29,180 bases of DNA from WHTF01 sp964482425. Lineage in GTDB: Bacteria > Desulfobacterota > Binatia > UBA9968. The notes under the pieces were generated by a model, which saw nothing but the letters and a program-made list of their open reading frames with translations, did no database searches and was not told the DNA's origin. Numbering within the stretch: position 1 is the first letter of the stretch; the number at the start of each line of letters is the position of its first letter. Positions 7,934-15,518 of this stretch are shown here, in pieces. The stretch is taken from the NCBI GenBank assembly GCA_964482425.1, contig CAYZXN010000081.1:1-29180 (forward strand), in the 5' to 3' direction. A program made the position numbers and the translations under genes.

Positions 7934-9451
7934 ATGGTGCAATTGTTGCTCGGTATCGTGGTATTTGTTAGCGGCGCCGTATTGATGGCGCTCGAGATCG
8001 CCGGCAGCCGCGTCCTGGCTCCGCACTTCGGCAGTTCCATATTCGTGTGGGGCAGCTTGATCTCGGTGGTGATGGCTGCGCTCAGCATCGGCTACTACTG
8101 GGGCGGCTGGATGTCCGCACGGGATCCATCGTACGGCCGCCTGCTGATCCTGCTTTTGATTCCCGGCATCGTCATCTTCTTTCTGCCGTTCATCTATCCC
8201 GCGGCCAACGGCTGGGTGGCCGGCGTTGACTTCGGCATGCGCCTGAACCCTCTGATTGCCTGTAGTATCTTGTTTCTATTGCCGGGAGTATTTTTAGGCA
8301 CTATCTCACCGTACGCCATTCGCCTGGCCGCCACGACGCTTTCCGCTGTGGGCAGCACGGCCGGAACGCTTTATGCCGTCTCAACGGCCGGCAGCATCTT
8401 TGGCACGTTGTTGACCGCGTTCTTTCTGATTCCTGCCATGGGCGTACGCAACATTATTCATTCATTGGGGCTCACGCTAGTCTGTTTATCGTTGTTTATA
8501 GTACCCTTGGTCCGGCTGCGCGGCATTTCCCTGGCCCGGGCGGTCACCACGGTAACGCTCATTTTTGGATCCATCATGATGCCTTGGACCCCCGGCGCTT
8601 GGGCGCGAGTCAAAACACTCCTTGAGAAGGAGACCTTCTACCACCGCGTGCGCGTCGAGGAGGACGAAGAGGCGCGCTATATGTACTTCGACCGCACCTT
8701 GCAAAGCGCCATGAATCTGAAGGATCCCACCGCGCTGCGGCTCATCTATTCTCGTTACACCTCTCTGGGATTTACCTTTCGACCGGACGCCAAAAAGATG
8801 CTGCTGATCGGGTTGGGGGGCGGCTCGATTCCGAAAAAACTCAATAAGGAATTTCCCAATCTAGAAATCGATGCCGTAGAGCTCGATCCTGAAGTGATTC
8901 AGATCGCCAAAACTCACTTCAATGTGCGCGAAAGCAAAAACCTCCGACTGCACGCCCAGGATGGGCGCATGTTTTTGATGCGGACGCAAAACCAGTATGA
9001 CATCATTATGCTCGATGCCTACTTCACCGATGCAATGCCTTTTCACCTTGCCACCCGAGAATTTTTCGAACTGGCGCAGAAAAAGCTCACTCCGAACGGC
9101 GTAATTGTCGCCAATCTGATCAGCGCCGTTACGGGGCCATCCGGCAAGATCGCCCGCGCCTTCGTCAAGACCCAGAGGCAAGTCTTTCCCCAAATCTACG
9201 TCTTTGCCGCACGCCGGCCGGACAACGTCAGCGTCGAAACCATTCAGAACGTTATCGTGATCGCCACGCGCGACAAGCAGCGGCTCGATATCAAAGAGAT
9301 TGTCAAGCGGGCGATGTCCATCGACAAGGGGCTTTTCCCCAACCCGATCCACGACATCGCCGTCGCGTACTTCGATCGGCCATTGCCTGACCAAGATCTG
9401 CCCGTGCTGACCGATGACTACGCACCAACGGATAATCTGCTGCATCCTTAG
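7934..9451 (+). CDS. membrane-anchored spermidine synthase-fold protein
   Basis: The 505-residue protein has an N-terminal half of several hydrophobic helices (VVFVSGAVLMALEIAGSRVLAP is typical of the fused MFS/spermidine synthase group; reading starts at residue 8). The C-terminal half is a spermidine synthase-type methyltransferase fold: GLGGGSIPKKL near residue 293, DAVELDPEV with its ribose-binding acidic residue, and the active-site-like DAYFTDAMPFHL near residue 360. Canonical enzymes move an aminopropyl group from decarboxylated SAM to putrescine, but in these fusions the substrate is generally unproven. ATG 7934 follows a GGGAGAG ribosome binding site that lies inside the end of the helicase gene, indicating translational coupling. 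A TTG at 7919 is in frame but less likely. Confidence 0.83.
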   Translation: MVQLLLGIVVFVSGAVLMALEIAGSRVLAPHFGSSIFVWGSLISVVMAALSIGYYWGGWMSARDPSYGRLLILLLIPGIVIFFLPFIYPAANGWVAGVDFGMRLNPLIACSILFLLPGVFLGTISPYAIRLAATTLSAVGSTAGTLYAVSTAGSIFGTLLTAFFLIPAMGVRNIIHSLGLTLVCLSLFIVPLVRLRGISLARAVTTVTLIFGSIMMPWTPGAWARVKTLLEKETFYHRVRVEEDEEARYMYFDRTLQSAMNLKDPTALRLIYSRYTSLGFTFRPDAKKMLLIGLGGGSIPKKLNKEFPNLEIDAVELDPEVIQIAKTHFNVRESKNLRLHAQDGRMFLMRTQNQYDIIMLDAYFTDAMPFHLATREFFELAQKKLTPNGVIVANLISAVTGPSGKIARAFVKTQRQVFPQIYVFAARRPDNVSVETIQNVIVIATRDKQRLDIKEIVKRAMSIDKGLFPNPIHDIAVAYFDRPLPDQDLPVLTDDYAPTDNLLHP

Positions 9452-10082
9452 CGCACTGCTGCTTTCCTCGTGCTCGGTTGGGATTTCCGCTCAACCGCAG
9501 CGGGTTGTTCGCGTCAAGGTATTGGCCGATCCAGCCATGAGAGCAAGAAATCCGCGTTGGACGGACGAGGCGCGCGGCCTGGTAGAAGGCGCCTCGGACT
9601 ACTACGAGCGCGAGTTCGGCATTCGTTTAGTCACAGAGAGCGTTTCGCCCTGGCCGCTGCAGGAACGATTGGCTTCTACTCCCGATCTCCTCGCCAGGCT
9701 CCAGCGAGATTTTGCGGGACAAATGAGCAACGAAAATTTCGATCTGGTTGTCGCCTTTACCGCTGAAGGCGTGAGCCGTTACACGAGAGCAGGACGGCCG
9801 CGCATCGACCGGATCGGCAATTGCCGGCAAGGATTGGGCACCTACATCGTCGTCCCTGTGAGTAAAGTGTTTCGCTATACCGGGCCCGGCGCCGATCCCG
9901 AGCTTGAGATCATCGCGTTAATTCACGAAATCGGCCACGCCTTCGGTGCCGAGCACGTCCGGGATACCGCATCGATCATGCACGAGGATTTTGGTTATCG
10001 CACGGAATTCGACGCCGGCAATCGCCGCATCATCGAAGAAAACAAATTCTGCCGGTTTGCCAAATCAGACGGCAAGCATTAG
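9414..10082 (+). CDS. lipoprotein zinc metalloprotease (HExxHxxxxxH)
   Basis: The 222-residue product has a lipoprotein-like leader ending LLLSSC (Cys20). It has an extended zinc-binding motif HEIGHAFGAEH with ligands H171, H175 and H181 and catalytic E172. A downstream SIMHEDF supplies a Met-turn-like methionine (M189). This layout is the metzincin pattern, so it is probably a cell-envelope metallopeptidase or a close structural relative. Cys137 and Cys213 could pair. The ATG lies inside the 3' end of the preceding gene, giving a 38-base overlap in another frame. The signal peptide encoded across that overlap supports this start and implies coupled translation. Substrates are unknown. Confidence 0.75.
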   Translation: MTTHQRIICCILSALLLSSCSVGISAQPQRVVRVKVLADPAMRARNPRWTDEARGLVEGASDYYEREFGIRLVTESVSPWPLQERLASTPDLLARLQRDFAGQMSNENFDLVVAFTAEGVSRYTRAGRPRIDRIGNCRQGLGTYIVVPVSKVFRYTGPGADPELEIIALIHEIGHAFGAEHVRDTASIMHEDFGYRTEFDAGNRRIIEENKFCRFAKSDGKH

Positions 10083-10111
10083 GTGTTAGCGAAAATCGAG
10101 AGTTCAACGGA

Positions 10112-10156
10112 TGGAACGCCTGGACTAATTGGAACGTCCGGAACCTTTGGAACCTT
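10112..10156. repeat. five-copy 9-bp minisatellite (tGGAACntt-like unit)
   Basis: Five consecutive 9-base units read TGGAACGCC, TGGACTAAT, TGGAACGTC, CGGAACCTT, TGGAACCTT. Four share the core GGAAC in register and the second is decayed. The tract lies in the short gap between the metalloprotease gene and trmJ. It is too degenerate to be a recent slippage array. Confidence 0.6.
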
Positions 10157-10192
10157 CAACTATTGACGCATGAACTGGTGTTTGATTTTGTA

Positions 10193-10951
10193 ATGCTTGC
10201 AAACATTCGCATCGTCATGGTTCGCCCGCACGGCTCAGGCAACATCGGCTCGGTAGCGAGGGCAATGAAGAACACAGGTCTGCGCGACTTGGCCATCGTC
10301 GGTAAAGCCCATACGCGCAGTTTCTGGGCCAGGGCGATGGCGGTGCACGGAGGCGATGTTTTAAATGAAGCTCGCGAATATGACAGCGTACGCCAGGCAG
10401 TGGCCGACTGCACGCTGGTGGTCGGCACCACCTGCCGAACCGGACTGTATCGCTATCACAGCCGAACCCCGCGCGAAGTCGCCGGAGAGATTATCGCCGC
10501 CGCGCAAGTTGAGAAGGTGGCGTTGATCTTTGGTCCCGAGGATCACGGTCTCAGTAACGATGACTTGAAACATTGCCAGCTGCTCACTACCATTCCAACC
10601 CATCCGGAGTATCAGTCTCTCAACGTTGCGCAAGCCGCCATGATCTGCCTTTACGAGGTCTATCTCGCATCGCTTGACGAGCCGAAAGTAAACATCCTCG
10701 CGCGGGCGCGCGCCGAGGACATCGAGCGCCTTTATGACCGCATGCGCAGATCTTTGCTCAAGATCGGCTTTCTCGATTCGAACAATCCCGAGCACATGCT
10801 CTTTGCGTTCAGGCGTATTCTCGGCCGAGCCGGTCTCGAAGAAAAAGACGTGCGAATACTGACCGGATTGTTCCGGCAAATCGAATGGTATGCCGATGAA
10901 GGCTGGAAAGTCGTGCAAGACAAACAAAAAAAGGGTATTAAAATCCGTTAG
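10193..10951 (+). CDS. trmJ: tRNA (cytidine/uridine-2'-O)-methyltransferase TrmJ-like, SPOUT family
   Basis: The protein begins MLANIRIVMVRPHGSGNIGSVARAMKNTG, read in two parts as LANIRIVMV and GNIGSVARAMKNTG, matching the family start. It has the SPOUT knot motifs IFGPEDHGLSNDDL and IPTHPEYQSLNVAQAA, which bind SAM in the deep trefoil knot. TrmJ methylates the 2'-OH of nucleotide 32 in tRNA anticodon loops as a homodimer. The C-terminal extension (about residues 165-252, helical) is the tRNA-binding part seen in TrmJ. I chose ATG 10193 because it aligns with known family starts; an in-frame TTG at 10163 would add 10 residues. Neither has a clear ribosome binding site. It is first in a run of closely spaced genes: 11 bases separate it from the isochorismatase-like gene. 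Confidence 0.85.
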   Translation: MLANIRIVMVRPHGSGNIGSVARAMKNTGLRDLAIVGKAHTRSFWARAMAVHGGDVLNEAREYDSVRQAVADCTLVVGTTCRTGLYRYHSRTPREVAGEIIAAAQVEKVALIFGPEDHGLSNDDLKHCQLLTTIPTHPEYQSLNVAQAAMICLYEVYLASLDEPKVNILARARAEDIERLYDRMRRSLLKIGFLDSNNPEHMLFAFRRILGRAGLEEKDVRILTGLFRQIEWYADEGWKVVQDKQKKGIKIR

Positions 10952-10962
10952 GAGATGACGCA

Positions 10963-11604
10963 ATGAACGTAAACCATTTCGATATCGATAAAACTGCCCT
11001 GCTGTTTTTCGACATACTCAACGGCTACGTTCACGACGCCGCGACAGGCGCGAAAATCATCAAACCCTGGATCGCCAACGCGATCAAACTCGGCAAAGCG
11101 GCCCGGGCCGCTGCAATACCCGTCTTCTTCGCCAAAGGCAATCACCGCCCCGACAACGCAACGACGGCGCTGCTCCTTACGGATACGAATAATTCGCTGA
11201 CTCCCTGGCCGCAAGGCGAAGTCACCAAACCGAAGATGCATGTCATTGCCGGCGATAAAAGCTCAGACGTACTCGCCGAATTAGAGCCTAATTCCGATGA
11301 TTATTTCATCGTCAAATATCGCTGGAGCGCATTTTATCAGACTTACCTCGATCTCGCGCTGCGCTCGCGCGGCATCGACACGGTGATCATCTCCGGCGGC
11401 TCCACTGATGTCGGAGTCGCCTCGACTATGTATTCGGGGCGTGACATGGACTATAACATGATCGTCGTCAGCGACGCCTGCGGCACGTCACACGATCAGC
11501 GCGTCCATGACATGTTGATGCAGTCGGTGTTCCCGCGCATGTCGCGCGTGCGAACGACGAGTCAAGTCATAGACATGATTGAGAAGGCAAAAAGCAGCTT
11601 ATAA
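10963..11604 (+). CDS. isochorismatase-fold protein lacking the nucleophilic Cys
   Basis: This 213-residue protein has the cysteine-hydrolase fold of the isochorismatase superfamily. The family catalytic Asp is D17 (ALLFFDILNGY), the Lys is K118 (IVKYRWSAF), and the cis-peptide/nucleophile loop is ISGGSTDVGVAST. In catalytic members that loop reads TDVCVxST; here Gly151 stands where the cysteine should be. The other Cys (C173) is in a different place. It is therefore either a non-hydrolytic member, like true isochorismatases that also lack Cys, or a pseudo-enzyme. A good ribosome binding site (GGAGATG) precedes ATG 10963, and the LVIVD-repeat gene starts 10 bases after its stop. Confidence 0.82.
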   Translation: MNVNHFDIDKTALLFFDILNGYVHDAATGAKIIKPWIANAIKLGKAARAAAIPVFFAKGNHRPDNATTALLLTDTNNSLTPWPQGEVTKPKMHVIAGDKSSDVLAELEPNSDDYFIVKYRWSAFYQTYLDLALRSRGIDTVIISGGSTDVGVASTMYSGRDMDYNMIVVSDACGTSHDQRVHDMLMQSVFPRMSRVRTTSQVIDMIEKAKSSL

Positions 11605-11614
11605 GGAGAACGAC

Positions 11615-12751
11615 ATGACCAGCAATGGAAACCCGCCAGTCGGCATCAGCCACAAGATCAAACAAATCGGCCGCATGGATATTCCCGGCGGAGGCTCCGT
11701 GGTCGTTGAAAACGGATTTGCTTATGTCGGCCACATGGACCCGCCGCACGGCACATCGATCATCGACGTACGCGATCCGAAGAATCCCAAGGTCGTAGCG
11801 CACCTCGAGATTCCCGAGGGTCTCCACTCGCACAAAGTCCGCGTGAGCGGCGATGTCATGCTCGTCAATTACGAACGCTACAAAGCGAACCAGGAACTCG
11901 ACTCGGGACTGAAAATCTTCGACATCTCGAACAAATCCAAACCGCGCGAGGTGGCGTTTTTCAAAGCGCACGGCAAGGGCGTGCATCGCTTCACCTTCGA
12001 TGGCCGCTACGCCTACATCTCGCCGACCGTCGAAGGGTATCACGGCAACATCGCCATGATTCTGGACCTCAAGAACCCTGAACAACCCGAAGAAGTCTGC
12101 CGTTGGTGGATGCCTGGCCAGTGGACCGCCGGTGGCGAAACACCGACATGGAAAGGCACCGACACCCGCTGCCATCATCCGATTCGCAGGGATAACCGGC
12201 TCTACATCAGTTACTGGCACGGCGGGTTTGCCATTGTCGACATCACCGACATGAGCAAGCCGAAAACCATCAGCAGTCTCGACTGGAGCCCGCCTTACCC
12301 GTGCCCAACTCACACCACCTTGCCGATGCTGAACAGAATCATGGAGCGGGACTGGTTGATCGTCACCGACGAAGAAGTCGGCGAGAAACTCAACGAAACG
12401 CATAATGCTTTTTTGTGGGTGGTGGATATCACCCGGGAAGAGCTACCGCTCCCGGTGGCGACGTTCATAGTGCCCTTTGAAGGCAAATCGACGCACCAGA
12501 ATAGATTCGGCGCGCACCAGCCCGCCGAACAGGTGTACGGCCATACTTTATATGTCACATGGTTTGCCGGCGGTTTGCGCGCGGTGGATTTCACCAATCC
12601 CTACATGCCGAAAGAAGTCGGCTACTATGTGCCGCTGCCCGGCAAAGGACAATCGGTGGTCATGAGCAATGATGTTTTCCACGATAAAGACGGAAAACTC
12701 TATCTCATGGACCGCTATGATGGATTGGAGATACTCGAGCCGCAGATCTAG
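11615..12751 (+). CDS. LVIVD-repeat beta-propeller protein
   Basis: The 378-residue protein is built from repeats of the LVIVD type, for example FAYVGHMDPPHGTSIIDVRDPKNPKVV (read from VENG at residue 32), GLKIFDISNKSKPREV, GFAIVDITDMSKPKTI, and GLRAVDFTNPYMPKEVGYY. It ends in LYLMDRYDGLEILEP. Each unit gives one four-stranded propeller blade; such proteins often sit at cell surfaces, but no signal peptide is visible here. The start at ATG 11615 is fixed by AAGGAG at 11603-11608; a longer frame through the upstream gene is spurious. Histidines are plentiful (MDPPHG, LHSHK, TRCHHP, CPTHTT, STHQNRFGAHQP) and could form a metal site, as in selenium-binding or carotenoid-oxygenase-like propellers. 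Coupled to the isochorismatase-like gene. Confidence 0.75.
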   Translation: MTSNGNPPVGISHKIKQIGRMDIPGGGSVVVENGFAYVGHMDPPHGTSIIDVRDPKNPKVVAHLEIPEGLHSHKVRVSGDVMLVNYERYKANQELDSGLKIFDISNKSKPREVAFFKAHGKGVHRFTFDGRYAYISPTVEGYHGNIAMILDLKNPEQPEEVCRWWMPGQWTAGGETPTWKGTDTRCHHPIRRDNRLYISYWHGGFAIVDITDMSKPKTISSLDWSPPYPCPTHTTLPMLNRIMERDWLIVTDEEVGEKLNETHNAFLWVVDITREELPLPVATFIVPFEGKSTHQNRFGAHQPAEQVYGHTLYVTWFAGGLRAVDFTNPYMPKEVGYYVPLPGKGQSVVMSNDVFHDKDGKLYLMDRYDGLEILEPQI

Positions 12752-12773
12752 ACGGCTCTCTCCGATCGCTGAA

Positions 12774-12797
12774 CGCTTCGAAATTCGATTCGAAGCG
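12774..12797. other. perfect 9-bp inverted repeat after the LVIVD gene
   Basis: CGCTTCGAA and TTCGAAGCG are exact reverse complements separated by six bases (ATTCGA), starting 23 bases after the LVIVD stop codon. An outer TGAACG/CGTTCA pair extends the fold imperfectly. No T-run follows, so it is not a classic intrinsic terminator. It may be a 3' stabilising hairpin. Confidence 0.5.
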
Positions 12798-12909
12798 AAC
12801 TCGTTCAGGCGTTTAGAATGCTCAACATATCAAGCTGAATGGGTCGAACTCTTCTGCTTCGGCCGTAAAAAGTTGAAAGTCGGCTTTAGTTCGGTCACAA
12901 TAGAAGCGT

Positions 12910-12942
12910 GGGGAATTTTCACTGAAGATTCCCCATTTTTTA
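12910..12942 (+). terminator. intrinsic terminator upstream of the Rnk-like gene
   Basis: GGGGAATTTTC (12910-12920), loop ACT and GAAGATTCCCC (12924-12934) form an 11-bp stem with one G-U pair. It is followed at once by ATTTTTTATT. This is a textbook Rho-independent terminator. It ends about 9 bases before the AAGGAG of the next gene, so it either closes the upstream operon or acts as an attenuator for the Rnk-like gene. Confidence 0.8.
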
Positions 12943-12963
12943 TTCTGCAAAGGAGTCTAGGCA

Positions 12964-13395
12964 ATGACCGAGGTTACCAGGGAGCCCAGAATTTATATCA
13001 CCGAAACCGATCTAAGCCGGCTGACAAAGCTCATCGAGACCGCACGCAACTCTGGAAACAACAGCAACAAGGAGTACCTCGACAAACTAGAAGAGGAGTT
13101 GGATGTGGCCGAAATAGTCAAACCGCACAAGGTGCCCAAACACGTCATCACCATGCGCTCGAAAGCCCGCCTTCGCGACCTCGACACGGGTCGGGAGATG
13201 GTTTACTCCCTGGTGTTTCCTGATGAGGCGGACTCCAATAAGGGAAAGATATCGATCCTGGCGCCGGTCGGCACGGCAATGATCGGATACGGCACAGGGG
13301 ACATAATCGAGTGGAAGGTTCCGGCCGGGCTAAGAACGCTCAAGGTGGAGGACGTACTCTACCAGCCCGAGGCGTCGGGCGATTATCACCTCTAG
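12964..13395 (+). CDS. rnk: Rnk-like regulator with GreA/GreB C-terminal domain
   Basis: This 143-residue protein matches the nucleoside diphosphate kinase regulator (Rnk) layout. A short N-terminal helical hairpin (IYITETDLSRLTKLIE onward to about residue 50) is much shorter than the Gre coiled coil. The GreA/GreB C-terminal FKBP-like domain follows: KHVITMRSKARLRDLDTG, YSLVFPDEAD, ISILAPVGTAMIGYGTGD, and IIEWKVPAGLRTLKVEDVLYQPE. Rnk binds RNA polymerase near the secondary channel without cleavage stimulation. A strong AAGGAG site precedes ATG 12964. It directly follows an intrinsic terminator, so it is either transcribed from a promoter inside the upstream region or reached by read-through. 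Confidence 0.82.
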   Translation: MTEVTREPRIYITETDLSRLTKLIETARNSGNNSNKEYLDKLEEELDVAEIVKPHKVPKHVITMRSKARLRDLDTGREMVYSLVFPDEADSNKGKISILAPVGTAMIGYGTGDIIEWKVPAGLRTLKVEDVLYQPEASGDYHL

Positions 13396-13513
13396 TCGCC
13401 TGAACAGCGGTCTGCAAAACTGCGCACCGTAAGAGTAGCCTCTGCCAGCTCAACGAGTCCTGCAACGTCGGCGCATCAGCGGCCGGTCAATGGGTTCTTC
13501 TCGAGAAGAGAAG

Positions 13514-13548
13514 CTGAAATAAAAGCCGTCTCTAACGACAACAGCTTA
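13514..13548 (-). terminator. possible weak terminator of the ACT-domain gene
   Basis: On the minus strand AAGCTG, which overlaps the ACT gene's stop codon, can pair with CGGCTT (one G-U pair), enclosing a GTC/GAC inner pair. TTTTATTT follows. The stem is short and interrupted. A separate perfect 14-bp palindrome, TCTTCTCGAGAAGA, lies at 13496-13509. Confidence 0.3.
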
Positions 13549-13974
13549 TTTTAGCGCTTTCTTGAGCGCGCGGATGGCGTTGTTGGCATCAGCGGCATTG
13601 TCGAAGGCCAGATAGGTCACAGCGCGCCGCCCCAACGCCGCCGCCGAGACGCCCCGCAAACTGATGCCGGCATCGGCGATCGCTTGCGTCATCTTTGTAC
13701 CCAAACCGGGACGGTCCGGACCTTCGACCCGCACCGAATGCAGGCTGTCAGTGGTATTCAGGCCTGCGGCGCGCGCCGCATTCTTCTGCTTGGCGCCTTT
13801 AACCGGAGTAAGAAAGACAACGCCGGTGCCGGGACGATCGGGAGACCGGCGTGAGACAAGAAACTCCAAATTTGCACCGGCGCTGCTCAAAGCCTCTATG
13901 GTAGAGCCAAGCCCGCCGGGACGATCGGCGATTTCGCCCGCCCACACATCTACTTTCGTAACTGTGTACGCCAT
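13546..13974 (-). CDS. tandem ACT-domain protein
   Basis: The 142-residue protein is two ACT-like domains and nothing else. Residues 7-60 begin VDVWAGEIADRPGGLGSTIEALSSAG (read from residue 8), and residues 78-142 begin LHSVRVEGPDRPGLGTKM. Each has the characteristic DRPG loop where amino-acid ligands bind at dimer interfaces. With no catalytic domain, it may be an amino-acid-sensing regulatory subunit or binding protein. A strong AAGGAG ribosome binding site precedes the ATG, and it has its own promoter (14019-14048). The neighbouring MmgE/PrpD gene upstream is on the same strand but 131 bases away, so the two are probably separate units. Confidence 0.8.
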   Translation of the reverse strand: MAYTVTKVDVWAGEIADRPGGLGSTIEALSSAGANLEFLVSRRSPDRPGTGVVFLTPVKGAKQKNAARAAGLNTTDSLHSVRVEGPDRPGLGTKMTQAIADAGISLRGVSAAALGRRAVTYLAFDNAADANNAIRALKKALK

Positions 13975-14018
13975 ATCGAACTCTCCTTGTTGAAGAACGG
14001 CCCGAATAGTCTGAGCCG

Positions 14019-14048
14019 CTCATACCATCACGCTGAAGAACCTGTCAA
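14019..14048 (-). promoter_or_regulatory. putative promoter of the ACT-domain gene
   Basis: On the minus strand, TTGACA (14043-14048) and TATGAG (14019-14024) are separated by 18 bases. They lie 45 bases upstream of the ACT gene's ATG. The -35 box is a perfect sigma-70 match. Confidence 0.55.
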
Positions 14049-14105
14049 GAAATAAGTCCATGTCTCTGCCGACATATCCGCGATGACGCGGGAGCCAAGC
14101 ATGGT

Positions 14106-15458
14106 TTAACCCAACATCAGCCGGCACAAAGGACGGATATCGTTCACTGATTCCAGGTGCTTCACCTCGTTTACTATTCGTCCGGTGGCGCTTTCGTCGA
14201 TCACTTGCCGGGCGCAGCCGGTAAACTTCCCGACGAGTTCGTTGTCGGTCATGGGAACTTCGCGACTGCCCTTGGCGTAATCGACCTGACGCGAGTAAGT
14301 CCGGCCGTCGCGCAGCCGAATCGTAACCTTGCACGGGCGGCTGCCCAAAGCGGTCGGTTTCAAGTCGCCATCGAGCTTCATCTGTACTGTTTGAGCCAGT
14401 TTTAAAATGTTTGCATCCTGGACGGCCGAGTCGGTAAACGCTTCGATAAACACTTTGCCGTCGATGAGCGCGCGGGCCATGAGATAGGGCATGGAAAACT
14501 TTCCTTGCAACCCATTTTCCGGAACCTTGAAGACGATTCTTTCAAAGGTGTGCCGGCCCACGCCCACTTCAATGGATTCGACCTCATCCGCGGTGATGCC
14601 GTGATTGGCGCGAAACTCGAGCATGGCATCGATGGCCGGGTGCGTCAGCCCGCCGCACGGGTACGGCTTTATTCTGATGCCGCTCTCGATGAGCTCGTAA
14701 ACCTTCCCCAGTTCTTCAATGGGCCGGCTATCCGGCTGGGCTCCAGGATAGAACACCTCGTAAAAACCGAGTCCGGTTTCGATAGCGCGCGCGTTTGCCG
14801 TATAGCCGGCTTTTCCCAGTTTAGCCGCCAGCACTCCGTTTCTCGCTCCGAGGCCCACGTGCAAGGGCTTGGACATCGTGCCGAAATTACAAACCAGGCC
14901 GCTGGCCATGGAAGCCGCCGCGCCCAACGTCATCTGTATCTGAGATACGTCCAGTCCAAGCAGCTTGGCGCAGGCGACCGCGGCGCCGAATGAACCGAGA
15001 CTCGCTGGCGGATGCCAGCCGTCCTCGGTACGCTGGCGCAGCGACATAACGAGCTTTGCCGTCGTCTCGAAACCGGCGACATAAGCTTCGAGAATTTGCC
15101 GGCCGCTGGCTCCCAGAGACTCTCCCATAGCGAAAACGGCGGGAATGATCGGCGCGGTCGGCTGGCCCATCAACGTAAAGCTATGATCGAAGTCCATGGC
15201 ATGGGCCGCGGTTCCGTTGGCGAATGCCGCGTGCAGGGCCGATGATCTGAATGCCTGTCCGAAGACAGTCGACTCCTCCTTGGCTTTTTCCTGGCGAGCG
15301 ATCTCCGCGCAAATGGCAGCGCTCCTTTCCTTGCTGCCGGCCAACGCGACTCCAAGACAATCCAATATTGCCGTCTTGGCCACCTCCAGCGCTTGTTGCG
15401 GCACTCTGTCGAATTGGGTCTCAGCGGCGAAGCGGGCTATTGTCGCGGTCACGTCCAT
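14106..15458 (-). CDS. MmgE/PrpD family protein (2-methylcitrate dehydratase-like)
   Basis: This roughly 450-residue protein shows the MmgE/PrpD architecture. An all-helical N-terminal domain includes AILDCLGVALAGS, AAHAMDFDHSF, HPPASLGSFGAAVACAKLLGL and GLVCNFGTMSKPLHVGLGARNG (read from NFGTM). The smaller alpha/beta C-terminal domain begins near PYPCGGLTHPAIDAML. Family members dehydrate 2-methylcitrate or isomerise related polycarboxylates such as cis-aconitate; the substrate here is unknown. I place the start at ATG 15458, because GGAGG (15464-15468) is ideally spaced from it; another in-frame ATG lies at 15470 before that site. It lies 60 bases downstream of the TctC-type receptor, suggesting that the receptor delivers a carboxylate this enzyme handles. 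Confidence 0.85.
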   Translation of the reverse strand: MDVTATIARFAAETQFDRVPQQALEVAKTAILDCLGVALAGSKERSAAICAEIARQEKAKEESTVFGQAFRSSALHAAFANGTAAHAMDFDHSFTLMGQPTAPIIPAVFAMGESLGASGRQILEAYVAGFETTAKLVMSLRQRTEDGWHPPASLGSFGAAVACAKLLGLDVSQIQMTLGAAASMASGLVCNFGTMSKPLHVGLGARNGVLAAKLGKAGYTANARAIETGLGFYEVFYPGAQPDSRPIEELGKVYELIESGIRIKPYPCGGLTHPAIDAMLEFRANHGITADEVESIEVGVGRHTFERIVFKVPENGLQGKFSMPYLMARALIDGKVFIEAFTDSAVQDANILKLAQTVQMKLDGDLKPTALGSRPCKVTIRLRDGRTYSRQVDYAKGSREVPMTDNELVGKFTGCARQVIDESATGRIVNEVKHLESVNDIRPLCRLMLG

Positions 15459-15518
15459 AAACACCTCCATCTATTCTTGAGCTGAATCTTTCTGTCCCGC
15501 CGTATGTGCGTAAACCGT

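Noticed and set aside
11567..12403. 278-codon minus-strand open frame opposite the LVIVD gene
   Set aside because: The plus strand has a clear ribosome binding site and repeat motifs; the reverse frame shows none.
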